A DNA stretch of 64,000 bases from Pseudomonas spelaei (lineage in GTDB: Bacteria > Pseudomonadota > Gammaproteobacteria > Pseudomonadales > Pseudomonadaceae). The DNA lies in the NCBI RefSeq assembly GCF_009724245.1, contig NZ_WNNK01000007.1:124001-188000 (forward strand). The letters run 5' to 3'. A model generated the notes under the pieces. That model did no database searches. It was not told the DNA's origin and was given only the letters and a program-made list of their open reading frames with translations. Below are positions 16,272 through 25,087 of the stretch, one piece after another (position 1 is the stretch's first letter; each line of letters opens with the position of its first letter). Made by a program: the position numbers and the translations under genes.

Positions 16272-17267
16272 TCAAACCCAGCGTAAACGTCGGAACAACC
16301 ACCACTGCCCCACTGCCACCGTGACCATCATCAGGCAGGCAATCAAGAACCCATAAGGGTTGGAAGAGAACGGAATTCCCCCCACGTTGATGCCCAGCAG
16401 CCCAGTCAGGAAACTCATTGGCAGGAAGATCCCGGTGATGATCCCGAAGCGGTACATGGTGCGGTTCATACGCACGCTCAAGCGTCGGTCTTCGGTCTCA
16501 AGCACAAGCCCCACGCGCTCTCGGGTCAATTCCAGCTCTTCCAGATAACGCGTCAGGCTGTTGTTCAATTCATTCCAATAGTCAGCATCGTCATCGACGA
16601 ACCAAGGCAACTTGATCCGGGTCAACTGACCGAAGATGTCCCGCTGGGGCGACAAGAAACGCTTCAACCCGGCAGCCCGCCGACGGATCTGCAAAATGCT
16701 GCCATGTTCCGGAGTATACCGTTCGTCGGCATCCAGTTTTTCTTCTTCGGCATCGACGATTTCAGAAAGATCACTGACCAGATCCTGAACCTTGTTGGTC
16801 AGGTACTGCGCCATATAAAGGATAAGCTCCGACGCGGTTTTAGGCCCTTTGCCATCCGCCAGTTGCACCAGCAGCTCATCGGTGGCGCGCAACGGTCGCA
16901 AACGCAACGAAATGACCCGCGAAGCCGAGGCGAAAATCCGCACCGACACCATGTCTTCTGGCTCAGCCCCGGGATTCAGGTTGATTCCGCGCAAGAACAG
17001 CAACAGCTCTGCGTCTGGTAGCGGCAACAAGCGCGGACGCGTGTTCTCTTCCAGCAGCAAATCACAGGCAAACTCACTCAAACCACTGGATTTGCGCAGC
17101 CAGGTCTGAGTCTGGGGATGGCTGCGATCCCAATGCAACCACAGGCTTTCCTGGGGCTGCAGTTGCAACTCATCAAGCTCGGTCCGGGCAATCGAACGCG
17201 CACCGCCTTTGCCATCCAGCACCAGGGCATGTACCAACCCCCATTGCGCGTTTTCTTCCTCGAACAT
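16272..17267 (-). CDS. cmaX: CmaX, CorA/ZntB-like metal ion transporter
   Basis: This 331-residue CorA-family protein has a long cytoplasmic domain and two C-terminal membrane helices (FGIITGIFLPMSFLTGLLGINVGGIPF and PYGFLIACLMMVTVAVGQWWLF). The loop signature is GIN-V-G rather than the CorA GMN, which points to the ZntB/CmaX branch. The ATG at 17267 has GGGGTGAGG just upstream; a GTG two codons earlier is also in frame. It heads the cmaX-cfrX-cmpX-sigX group. Confidence 0.92.
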   Translation of the reverse strand: MFEEENAQWGLVHALVLDGKGGARSIARTELDELQLQPQESLWLHWDRSHPQTQTWLRKSSGLSEFACDLLLEENTRPRLLPLPDAELLLFLRGINLNPGAEPEDMVSVRIFASASRVISLRLRPLRATDELLVQLADGKGPKTASELILYMAQYLTNKVQDLVSDLSEIVDAEEEKLDADERYTPEHGSILQIRRRAAGLKRFLSPQRDIFGQLTRIKLPWFVDDDADYWNELNNSLTRYLEELELTRERVGLVLETEDRRLSVRMNRTMYRFGIITGIFLPMSFLTGLLGINVGGIPFSSNPYGFLIACLMMVTVAVGQWWLFRRLRWV

Positions 17268-17292
17268 CCTCACCCCTGTCGGCTACTGCTGT

Positions 17293-17784
17293 TTATTCAG
17301 GCATTTTCAGCGGGCTGGGGGAGACAATCACACCGTTATTGTCGGCATAGACATACTCACCCGGGCGGAACGTCACGCCGGCAAAGGTCACCGCCACGTT
17401 CAAATCGCCGATACCACGTTTGTCGGTCTTCATCGGGTGGCTGGCCAGGGCCTGCACCCCAAGGTCGGTTTGGGCAATGACGTCGACGTCACGGATGCAA
17501 CCGTAGATCACCAGCCCTTCCCAGCCATTTTTCGCGGCTTTCTCGGCGATGATGTCGCCCAGCAACGCTCTGCGCAGGGAACCGCCACCGTCGACCACCA
17601 GCACCTTGCCGGCACCGTTGAGCTCGGCCTGTTCCTTGACCAAAGAGTTGTCTTCGAAGCACTTGATGGTAACGATCTCGCCACCAAAGGAGTCCCGGCC
17701 GCCGAAATTGCTGAACATCGGCTCAACCACCTGCACCAGTTCCGGGTAGGCATCACACAGATCGGGGGTAACGTAATGGTTCAT
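17293..17784 (-). CDS. rraA: RraA, regulator of RNase E activity
   Basis: This 163-residue RraA-like protein carries the signatures [40 protein letters not shown] and [12 protein letters not shown]. RraA binds RNase E and slows mRNA decay; related proteins act as HMG/CHA aldolases. The ATG at 17784 follows AGGAGT, which decides it against an ATG 14 codons earlier. It is transcribed toward cmaX. Confidence 0.93.
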   Translation of the reverse strand: MNHYVTPDLCDAYPELVQVVEPMFSNFGGRDSFGGEIVTIKCFEDNSLVKEQAELNGAGKVLVVDGGGSLRRALLGDIIAEKAAKNGWEGLVIYGCIRDVDVIAQTDLGVQALASHPMKTDKRGIGDLNVAVTFAGVTFRPGEYVYADNNGVIVSPSPLKMPE

Positions 17785-18028
17785 CGGGAAACTCCTGTAG
17801 GTGAAAGAAGGTGTTGAACAACCCACTGTTTACATCAGCTCTTTAACTCAGGGAAACGCATCGCAACGACGGTCCTTTAACGCACGCTCGTTGTGGCCGG
17901 CAATGATCAGACTCGCCCGAGCGCAACGCAATAGCTACTGCACGACTGAATATGACCAGAACAGCTCGTTGCGTCATATCTTAGCCGCAACCACAGGCAA
18001 GCGAAACGCCCTTGTTAGAGCCTTCCCC
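17785..18028. other. Intergenic region without a recognised gene
   Basis: The spacer between the hydrolase stop and the rraA start holds the rraA promoter by position. I see no repeat, RNA gene or clear terminator. Confidence 0.4.
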
Positions 18029-19018
18029 TCAAACCGCCGCGAGCACCTGAGGCTGAGCCCCCATCAACGGTGTCAACGGATCCTTCAGCCACCGCTGCAC
18101 CAACGGCCACACTTCGGTCTGGGCGGCCTTGCTGACCAACATCTCCACATGCCCGAAATCACCGGTAAATCCTTGCTTGCGCCCCAGACAGAGGTACTGA
18201 CGGTGCTCGGAACCTATTTGTTCGAACAATTTACGGCAGGCCCAATCCGGGTCCTGATGATCGCCGGCGGCGCTCACCGCCAGAATGGGTACATCTACCC
18301 CCGCCAGGCCCTTCCACCAATCACTCTCGGCATCGCCAAAACGCCCGAACAAACCGTGCCAGCGCATGGTTTCCAGGGCCAGGCCGATGGGTTCGTCTTC
18401 CGGGCCGCGCTTGAGCCTGGAACCGGACAACTGGGAAAAGCGTTTCAAGATAAATCGACCACCCCACTCCACCGGAGGAATCTTCAATGGCCACCAGGTT
18501 CGGCTGACTTGGCAGCCGAACAATGCCACCGAGGCCACTGCCGGAGCGCCCAGGTACTGCCCTCCCAATGCAGCCGCCAGGGTAATACCACCGAGGGAAT
18601 GACCGACCCAGTGAGGTATCTGACCACTCTGCTCACGAACAAACGCAGCAATGGCCGGCAAATCGTACTGCGCATAGTCAGCCACGCGGTTTTTGGCGTA
18701 ATCCTGATTACGCCTGGACAAGCCATGCCCACGCATTTCCGGGATCCACACGTCGAACCCCTGCCGCGCCAGTGAGGCGCCCAGGCCGATGCCCTTGGGC
18801 GAGTACCAAAACCGTCGGTTGGAGAAGCTGCCATGTAACAACACCACCGGCACGCCCCGGTTTTCCGGGACATCGGCCTGACCCAGACGGGTCACGGCCA
18901 GCTCGACGGTGCCATCTGGGCTGTTGCCGGGTTTAAGTCGATAAACATCTTCACTCAGGTCGCCACGACGCTCAGCGCTGATCAAGGCGACGGGAAACAG
19001 GTTGCTGCTGCTTTGCAT
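18029..19018 (-). CDS. Alpha/beta-hydrolase fold protein
   Basis: This 329-residue hydrolase has an oxyanion-side VVLLHGSFSNRRFW segment, the nucleophile elbow VGHSLGG, and a late GHVEM segment that offers the catalytic histidine. I recognise no substrate; lipase or esterase activity is likely from the fold alone. The ATG at 19018 (MQSSSNLF) is preferred over an upstream TTG. It lies downstream of ppsA on the same strand, about 100 bases apart, so co-transcription is possible. Confidence 0.8.
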   Translation of the reverse strand: MQSSSNLFPVALISAERRGDLSEDVYRLKPGNSPDGTVELAVTRLGQADVPENRGVPVVLLHGSFSNRRFWYSPKGIGLGASLARQGFDVWIPEMRGHGLSRRNQDYAKNRVADYAQYDLPAIAAFVREQSGQIPHWVGHSLGGITLAAALGGQYLGAPAVASVALFGCQVSRTWWPLKIPPVEWGGRFILKRFSQLSGSRLKRGPEDEPIGLALETMRWHGLFGRFGDAESDWWKGLAGVDVPILAVSAAGDHQDPDWACRKLFEQIGSEHRQYLCLGRKQGFTGDFGHVEMLVSKAAQTEVWPLVQRWLKDPLTPLMGAQPQVLAAV

Positions 19019-19118
19019 AATGCTCTTGCACAAAAAAGGGCGGCGTCCTGATGGAGTTCCGCCCTGTACAGAATGAGAAATGCCGGCCAGCCGCGGTGGC
19101 TGGCCGGCAGGTGACGAC

Positions 19119-21494
19119 TTAAACCGAGGCTTGACCTTCCGCCAGGAAGAACCAGGTTTCCAGCACGGAGTCCGGGTTCAACGAGACGCTTTCGATGCCC
19201 TGTTCCATCAGCCATTTGGCCAGGTCCGGGTGATCGGAAGGGCCTTGGCCGCAGATACCAATGTACTTACCGGCCTTGTTACACGCCTGAATGGCATTGG
19301 CCAGCAGCTTCTTGACCGCAGGATTACGCTCGTCGAACAGGTGAGCGATGATCCCCGAGTCGCGGTCCAGGCCCAGGGTCAGTTGGGTCAGGTCGTTGGA
19401 GCCGATGGAGAAGCCGTCGAAGAATTCCAGGAACTCTTCGGCCAGGATGGCGTTGGACGGCAGTTCACACATCATGATGACGCGCAGGCCGTTTTCCCCA
19501 CGGGACAGGCCGTTTTCGGCCAGCAGGTCAACGACCTGGCTTGCCTCGCCCAGGGTGCGTACGAACGGCACCATGATTTCGACGTTGGTCAGGCCCATCT
19601 CATTGCGCACGCGCTTGAGAGCACGGCATTCGAGCTCGAAGCAGTCACGGAAGGCTTCACTGATGTAACGCGAGGCACCACGGAAGCCCAGCATCGGGTT
19701 TTCTTCTTCCGGCTCGTAGAGCTTGCCGCCGATCAGGTTGGCGTATTCGTTGGACTTGAAGTCCGACAGGCGCACGATGACCTTTTTCGGGTAGAACGCC
19801 GCCGCCAGGGTACTGATGCCTTCCACCAGCTTCTCGACGTAGAAGCCCACCGGGTCGTTGTAGCCCGCGATGCGCTTGTCGACGCTTTCCTTAATATCCA
19901 GCGGCAACCCGTCGTAGTTCAACAGCGCCTTGGGATGCACGCCGATCATCCGGTTGATGATGAATTCCAGGCGGGCCAGACCCACACCGGCGTTCGGCAA
20001 CTGGGCGAAATCGAAGGCGCGGTCCGGGTTACCGACGTTCATCATGATCTTGAACGGCAGGTCCGGCATGGCGTCAATGGAGTTTTGCTTGATGTCGAAG
20101 CCCAGCTCACCTTCAAAGATGAAGCCAGTGTCGCCTTCAGCGCAGGAAACGGTCACGCCCTGGCCGTCTTTCAACAGTTGGGTGGCGTTGCCGCAACCGA
20201 CGACCGCAGGAATCCCCAACTCGCGAGCGATGATCGCCGCATGGCAGGTACGCCCGCCGCGGTTGGTGACAATGGCGCTGGCGCGCTTCATCACCGGTTC
20301 CCAATCCGGGTCGGTCATGTCGGAGACCAGTACGTCACCTGGCTGGACCTTGTCCATCTCGGACACGTCCTTGATGATCCGCACCTTGCCGGCGCCGATG
20401 CGCTGGCCAATGGCACGGCCTTCCACCAGCACGGTGCCGGTTTCTTTCAACAGGTAGCGTTCCATGACGTTGGCCGACGTGCGGCTCTTCACGGTTTCAG
20501 GGCGGGCCTGAACGATGTACAGCTTGCCGTCGTCGCCATCTTTGGCCCATTCGATGTCCATCGGGCACTTGTAGTGCTTCTCGATGATCATCGCCTGTTT
20601 GGCCAGTTCGCTGACTTCAGCATCGCTCAGGCAGAAACGCGCGCGTTCGGCCTTGTCGACATCAACGGTTTTCACCGAGCGACCGGCCTTGGCTTCGTCG
20701 CCGTAGATCATCTTGATGGCCTTGCTGCCCAGGTTGCGGCGCAGGATCGCCGGGCGACCGGCCTCAAGGGTGTGCTTGTGGACGTAGAATTCGTCCGGGT
20801 TGACCGCGCCTTGTACGACAGTTTCCCCGAGACCGTAGGCGCCGGTGATAAACACCACGTCACGGAAGCCCGACTCGGTGTCCAGGGTGAACATGACGCC
20901 GGCGGTGCCGGTTTCCGAACGCACCATGCGCTGTACACCGGCAGACAGGGCCACCAGCTTATGGTCGAAACCCTGGTGTACACGGTAGGAAATGGCACGG
21001 TCATTAAAGAGTGAGGCAAATACTTCCTTGGCCGCGCGAATGACGTTTTCCACGCCGCGGATGTTCAGGAAGGTTTCTTGCTGGCCGGCGAAGGAAGCGT
21101 CGGGCAGGTCTTCGGCGGTAGCCGACGAACGCACGGCGACGGCCATGTCCGGGTTACCGGCCGACAGCGTGGCGAACGCGGTGCGGATCTCGGCGTTGAG
21201 CTTCTCGGGGAACTCGGCTTCCATGATCCATTGACGGATCTGGGCGCCAGTCTTGGCCAGGGCATTGACGTCATCGACGTCCAGCGCATCGAGGGCCGCG
21301 TGAATCTGATCGTTGAGGCCGCTCAACTCGAGGAAATCACGGTAAGCCTGGGCCGTAGTGGCGAAGCCACCGGGCACCGAGACACCTGCGCCCGCAAGAT
21401 TACTGATCATCTCGCCCAGGGATGCGTTCTTGCCCCCCACATGCTCTACATCATGGACGCCGAGCTTATCGAGGGAAACTACGTACTCTACCAA
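19119..21494 (-). CDS. ppsA: Phosphoenolpyruvate synthase
   Basis: PpsA (791 residues) converts pyruvate plus ATP to PEP, AMP and phosphate for gluconeogenesis. The N-terminal ATP-binding domain shows [10 protein letters not shown] and [21 protein letters not shown]. The swivelling phosphohistidine domain carries [26 protein letters not shown], with the catalytic histidine in TCHA. The C-terminal PEP domain contains [18 protein letters not shown] and [11 protein letters not shown]. Length is as usual for the family. ppsR diverges from it and encodes its regulator. Confidence 0.98.
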   Translation of the reverse strand: MVEYVVSLDKLGVHDVEHVGGKNASLGEMISNLAGAGVSVPGGFATTAQAYRDFLELSGLNDQIHAALDALDVDDVNALAKTGAQIRQWIMEAEFPEKLNAEIRTAFATLSAGNPDMAVAVRSSATAEDLPDASFAGQQETFLNIRGVENVIRAAKEVFASLFNDRAISYRVHQGFDHKLVALSAGVQRMVRSETGTAGVMFTLDTESGFRDVVFITGAYGLGETVVQGAVNPDEFYVHKHTLEAGRPAILRRNLGSKAIKMIYGDEAKAGRSVKTVDVDKAERARFCLSDAEVSELAKQAMIIEKHYKCPMDIEWAKDGDDGKLYIVQARPETVKSRTSANVMERYLLKETGTVLVEGRAIGQRIGAGKVRIIKDVSEMDKVQPGDVLVSDMTDPDWEPVMKRASAIVTNRGGRTCHAAIIARELGIPAVVGCGNATQLLKDGQGVTVSCAEGDTGFIFEGELGFDIKQNSIDAMPDLPFKIMMNVGNPDRAFDFAQLPNAGVGLARLEFIINRMIGVHPKALLNYDGLPLDIKESVDKRIAGYNDPVGFYVEKLVEGISTLAAAFYPKKVIVRLSDFKSNEYANLIGGKLYEPEEENPMLGFRGASRYISEAFRDCFELECRALKRVRNEMGLTNVEIMVPFVRTLGEASQVVDLLAENGLSRGENGLRVIMMCELPSNAILAEEFLEFFDGFSIGSNDLTQLTLGLDRDSGIIAHLFDERNPAVKKLLANAIQACNKAGKYIGICGQGPSDHPDLAKWLMEQGIESVSLNPDSVLETWFFLAEGQASV

Positions 21495-21672
21495 GGTGAT
21501 CTCTCCACTAACTGTGTTGGAAAAGCTCAGGACGCCGGCCGCTCAGTAGGAGCAAACACCTGCGCTTGTGGCCTGGACCTGGAAAATAAGTGAGAATGCA
21601 GCCCACTGCGGGACGGCAAAATCGCGCCTATCATATCCAAGATTCGTCATCAGCTTAAGGCCCAAGGCTCAA
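21495..21672. promoter_or_regulatory. Divergent promoter region ppsA-ppsR
   Basis: This short spacer separates the divergent ppsA and ppsR starts and must hold promoters for both. I could not identify individual elements. Confidence 0.4.
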
Positions 21673-22491
21673 ATGAAACGATCTGCTTTCTTTATCTCCG
21701 ACGGCACCGGCATTACTGCCGAAACCCTGGGTCAAAGCCTGTTGGCGCAGTTCGAAAACATTACCTTCAGCAAATTCACGCGACCCTATATCGATAGCGT
21801 GGATAAAGCGCGAGCCATGGTACAACAAATCAATCTGGCCGCCGAAAAAGACGGTTTTCGTCCGATCATTTTCGACACCATCGTCAATCAAGACATTCGT
21901 GAGATCCTCGCAACTTCGAATGGTTTCATGATCGACATCTTCTCGACCTTCCTGGCGCCTTTGGAACAGGAGTTGAGTGAACATTCCTCCTACTCGGTAG
22001 GCAAGTCCCATTCCATTGGCCACAACTCCAACTATATGGAGCGGATCGAGGCGGTGAACTTCGCCCTCGACAATGACGACGGCGCCCGCACTCACTACTA
22101 CGACAAGGCCGACCTGATCCTGGTGGGTGTGTCCCGCTGCGGCAAGACCCCGACCTGCCTTTATATGGCCATGCAATTCGGCATTCGCGCGGCCAACTAC
22201 CCGCTGACCGAAGACGACATGGAGCACCTGACGCTGCCGGCCGCCCTGCGCGCCCACCAGCACAAGCTGTTCGGCCTGACCATCGACCCGGACCGCCTCA
22301 CCGCCATTCGTAACGAGCGCAAGCCCAATAGCCGCTACTCCAGCTATGCCCAGTGCGAGTTTGAAGTGCGGGAAGTGGAAAATCTGTTCCGTCGCGAGAA
22401 TATTGCGCACATCAATTCCACGCATTTTTCGGTGGAAGAGATTTCGGCGAAGATTCTGGTGGAGAAAGGCGTCGAACGGCGCTTCAAGTAA
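21673..22491 (+). CDS. ppsR: PpsR, bifunctional PEP synthase regulatory kinase/phosphorylase
   Basis: This 272-residue DUF299-family protein adds or removes phosphate on PEP synthase in an ADP/Pi-dependent way. The N terminus is [20 protein letters not shown]. The P-loop-like [19 protein letters not shown] is the nucleotide site. The ATG at 21673 fits the family start; upstream in-frame starts add residues not seen in the family. It diverges from its target ppsA. Confidence 0.96.
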   Translation: MKRSAFFISDGTGITAETLGQSLLAQFENITFSKFTRPYIDSVDKARAMVQQINLAAEKDGFRPIIFDTIVNQDIREILATSNGFMIDIFSTFLAPLEQELSEHSSYSVGKSHSIGHNSNYMERIEAVNFALDNDDGARTHYYDKADLILVGVSRCGKTPTCLYMAMQFGIRAANYPLTEDDMEHLTLPAALRAHQHKLFGLTIDPDRLTAIRNERKPNSRYSSYAQCEFEVREVENLFRRENIAHINSTHFSVEEISAKILVEKGVERRFK

Positions 22492-22503
22492 CTTTATTGT
22501 CTG

Positions 22504-22579
22504 ACCCGACAAGCCAGCTCCCACACTCACCGCGTCGTTTCGTCGAACTCGGTGAACTGTGGGAGCTGGCTTGTCGGGT
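22504..22579. repeat. REP doublet (REPIN-like inverted repeat)
   Basis: A 22-base arm at 22504-22525 (core CAAGCCAGCTCCCACA) is repeated inverted at 22558-22579 (TGTGGGAGCTGGCTTG). It belongs to the same family as the elements at 32988, 38624, 51435 and 53337, but its outer bases (TCGGG) differ from the TGCGAT of the others. Confidence 0.85.
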
Positions 22580-22617
22580 CGCCGCACCGCTGCGATGAAC
22601 GATAACTCGGTCCCGCC

Positions 22618-24045
22618 TTATAAATGAAAGCGCCCCCCGCCCTGCCCCAACGCCGTCGCCAGCGCATCAAACCCCTCCCGCAACAACTGATCATCCCCTG
22701 ATGTATTGCAGATACTCGCCCGAATAAACTGCGGCACTGCGGTTTGCCCGACAGCAAACGCCTCCGCAGTCGCGATCAAGTAATTGTTCTGCTTCAGTTC
22801 TGCCTCGATTTCCGACGCCCGCCAAGGCTCCGGAACTTCGATCCAGAAATGTGGGCTGTTGAGGTGGGTGCGGTATTCAAGGCCGGCCAACAGGCCTTCG
22901 ACCAGTGCCTTGCGTCGGCTGATCTCGTTGATTTGCTGGTGCAGCAAATACTCCGCCGTGCCGTTTTCGATCCATTGGGTGGCCAGCTCAAGGGTCACCG
23001 GCGTCGCCATCCAGCAGGTAGAACGCAGGGCTGCGGAGATGCGGCTGACCAGCGCTGGCGGCGCATGCACGTAACCCACACGCAAGCCTGCCGACACCGC
23101 CTTGCTCAGGCTGCTGATCAGAATGGTGCGTTCCGGGGCGAAATGGCTCAGGGGCGGCGGCCGGTCTTCCACCAATACGCCGTGGGCCTCGTCTTCGAGG
23201 ATCAACAAGTTGTGTTCCCGGCAAACCTTGACCAGCGCTTCACGGCGAGCAGCCGACAGCACCGCCGTCGTCGGATTCTGGATCGTCGGCGTGCAGTACA
23301 ACGCCGACACCCGGTGATTACGGCAGACCTCATCCACCGCACTCGGCAGCAACCCTTCCTCATCCATCTCCAGACCGATCAGGCGTATGCCGAGCATGCG
23401 CGCGGCGGTGATCAACCCTGGGTAGGTCAGTTGTTCCGTGACCACGGTGTCCCCGGCCCGCAACAACGCCATCATTGCGCACAGCAGCCCGTGCTGGCCG
23501 CCATTCACGCAAATCACCTGCTCGGGAATCGGATAGAAGTCGCGCTGGGTCAGCCATTGGGCGCCGGCAGCGCGGTAACGGGGCAAACCGGCATCCGGGG
23601 TATACGCGCTGATGTCCTGCAGGAACTTGGCGTTGTTGGCCAGGGTTTGAAAGCTCTGCGCCAGGAATGTCGTCTCCTGCCCCGGGATGTGCATGTTGCG
23701 GCTCATGTCGAAGTACTGCCGCGGCTCCTCACTGAAGTTACGGAAGCCCTCATCCCGCTGGCGCTCCATCCCACGCTTGCGCACGAATGTACCGTCACCG
23801 ACCCGCGCCACCACCAGCCCAAGGCGTTCCAGTTCGCCGTAGGCCCGGCTGATGGTGCCGATGGTGACGCCCAGATTGTCGGAAAGCACCCGATGGGGCG
23901 GCAGTTTTCGTCCCGGTTCAATCAAGCCTTCAAGGATGCCCCGCTCCATGACGTCGGACAGGCGTTTGTACTTGACGCCCTGACCGCTGGACAGCCCCTC
24001 ACGCATAATTGACACCATGTCAATATTTGTTTTGACAGTCATCAT
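22618..24045 (-). CDS. MocR-type regulator (GntR winged helix + aminotransferase-like PLP domain)
   Basis: The 475 residues comprise a GntR winged helix (about 25-95, with PPHRVLSDNLGVTIGTISRAYGELERLGLV) and a fold-type I aminotransferase-like domain (about 130-470). ICVNGGQHGLLCAMMALLRAGD is the phosphate-binding region, and the PLP lysine lies in ISSLSKAVSAGLRVGY. MocR proteins usually use PLP adducts of amino acids as effectors and control a neighbouring divergent gene. Here that is the EamA exporter and the cysteine-type cluster. TTGACA/TGTCAA half-sites lie in the first codons; a start at a later Met (MREGLSS) would put them upstream of the gene. Confidence 0.9.
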   Translation of the reverse strand: MMTVKTNIDMVSIMREGLSSGQGVKYKRLSDVMERGILEGLIEPGRKLPPHRVLSDNLGVTIGTISRAYGELERLGLVVARVGDGTFVRKRGMERQRDEGFRNFSEEPRQYFDMSRNMHIPGQETTFLAQSFQTLANNAKFLQDISAYTPDAGLPRYRAAGAQWLTQRDFYPIPEQVICVNGGQHGLLCAMMALLRAGDTVVTEQLTYPGLITAARMLGIRLIGLEMDEEGLLPSAVDEVCRNHRVSALYCTPTIQNPTTAVLSAARREALVKVCREHNLLILEDEAHGVLVEDRPPPLSHFAPERTILISSLSKAVSAGLRVGYVHAPPALVSRISAALRSTCWMATPVTLELATQWIENGTAEYLLHQQINEISRRKALVEGLLAGLEYRTHLNSPHFWIEVPEPWRASEIEAELKQNNYLIATAEAFAVGQTAVPQFIRASICNTSGDDQLLREGFDALATALGQGGGRFHL

Positions 24046-24110
24046 TCGCCCAAATAGTGTGCTTTAACGGGTTCAATCACCGGATTAAGGATCTCAATAT
24101 AGAGGTCAAT
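24008..24110. promoter_or_regulatory. Candidate MocR operators in the divergent region
   Basis: ATTGACA-CCA-TGTCAAT (24008-24024) is a perfect dyad with another TTGACA at 24032-24037. On the other side of the spacer GTTCAAT, TCTCAAT and GGTCAAT recur at 24071, 24092 and 24104. MocR regulators are known to use direct and inverted repeats of such half-sites. No binding is shown. Confidence 0.4.
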
Positions 24111-24135
24111 TCCGTATCAGGGAAGCAATGTCACG

Positions 24136-25086
24136 ATGCCAATGTCCGCCGTCTTAGAAAACACTGAAAAAACAAAAACACGCAAACAGTGGCTGGCTGG
24201 CCTGATCACCAGTGTGATGTTTCTGATTGTCTGCCTGAGCTGGGGAACCACCTGGCTGGGGATCAAGATTGCGGTGGAAAGCGTGCCGCCGCTGACCTCT
24301 GCCGGCCTGCGCTTCCTGATCGCGTTCCCACTGTTCCTGTGTTTCGCCATGGTGCGCCGTGAACCGATTCTGTTTCCTCGGGAGAGTCGCTGGTTCTTCG
24401 TGTTCGTGACCCTTTCCTACTTCAGTGTTCCCTATTACCTGCTCAACTACGGCGAGATGCATGTCTCATCCGGCCTCACCGCCTTGCTGTTCAGTTGCAT
24501 GCCGGTGTTCATCCTGATTTTTTCCGCGCTGTTTTTACGTGAGCGCATCTACTTCTCCCAGGTGGTCGGCATCGGCATCGGCTTCGGCAGCCTTTATATG
24601 ATCATCAAGAGCCAGGGCCTGCACCTGGACCATGCCGAGTTCTTCGGGGTACTGGCGATTCTCGCCGCAGCGATCATGCATGCCTTGTGCTATGTCATCA
24701 CCAAGCAAAAAGGCAGCGCCATCAGCGTCATTACCTACAACACCCTGCCCATTGGCATCGCCGGTTTGATGTTGTTTCTCGCCGGGCTGTGGTTTGAAAC
24801 CCCAACCTTTGAAGACATTACCCTGCGTTCCTGGAGCGCCCTGTTCTACCTGGGGCTGGTGGCGTCGGTCGGCGGCTTTATCGTGTATTTCATGCTGCTC
24901 AAGCGCCTGAGCCCGATCATCCTGTCTTTCGTTTTTATCATTTTCCCGGTGTTCGCCGTGATCATCGGCGCCTGGTACGAAGGCGTGGAAATCTCCAAGG
25001 ACCTGATGCTGTACTCGGCGATCCTGCTGGCCGGCTTTGCGATCACCAAGCTGCCCGTCGAAAAGCTCCTGGCCAAGAAAAACTGA
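24136..25086 (+). CDS. EamA/DMT-superfamily exporter
   Basis: This 316-residue inner-membrane protein has about ten helices and two EamA repeats, beginning with VMFLIVCLSWGTTWLGIKIAVESVPPL. EamA (YdeD) of E. coli exports O-acetylserine and cysteine. With a serine acetyltransferase and a cysteine synthase downstream, a similar substrate is a reasonable inference. It is first in a plus-strand run with one base between its stop and the next start, and it diverges from the MocR gene. Confidence 0.88.
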   Translation: MPMSAVLENTEKTKTRKQWLAGLITSVMFLIVCLSWGTTWLGIKIAVESVPPLTSAGLRFLIAFPLFLCFAMVRREPILFPRESRWFFVFVTLSYFSVPYYLLNYGEMHVSSGLTALLFSCMPVFILIFSALFLRERIYFSQVVGIGIGFGSLYMIIKSQGLHLDHAEFFGVLAILAAAIMHALCYVITKQKGSAISVITYNTLPIGIAGLMLFLAGLWFETPTFEDITLRSWSALFYLGLVASVGGFIVYFMLLKRLSPIILSFVFIIFPVFAVIIGAWYEGVEISKDLMLYSAILLAGFAITKLPVEKLLAKKN

Positions 25087-25087
25087 C

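Noticed and set aside
16272..17267. Considered a second true CorA magnesium channel
   Set aside because: The GMN motif is absent (GIN-V-G instead) and the gene order fits CmaX.
19080..21014. Open frame of about 640 codons opposite ppsA
   Set aside because: Antisense shadow of a well-conserved gene, without family motifs.
22504..22579. Considered a transcription terminator for ppsR
   Set aside because: The arms match the REP family found elsewhere in the window and no T-run follows, so it is listed as a repeat; it may still stop transcription.
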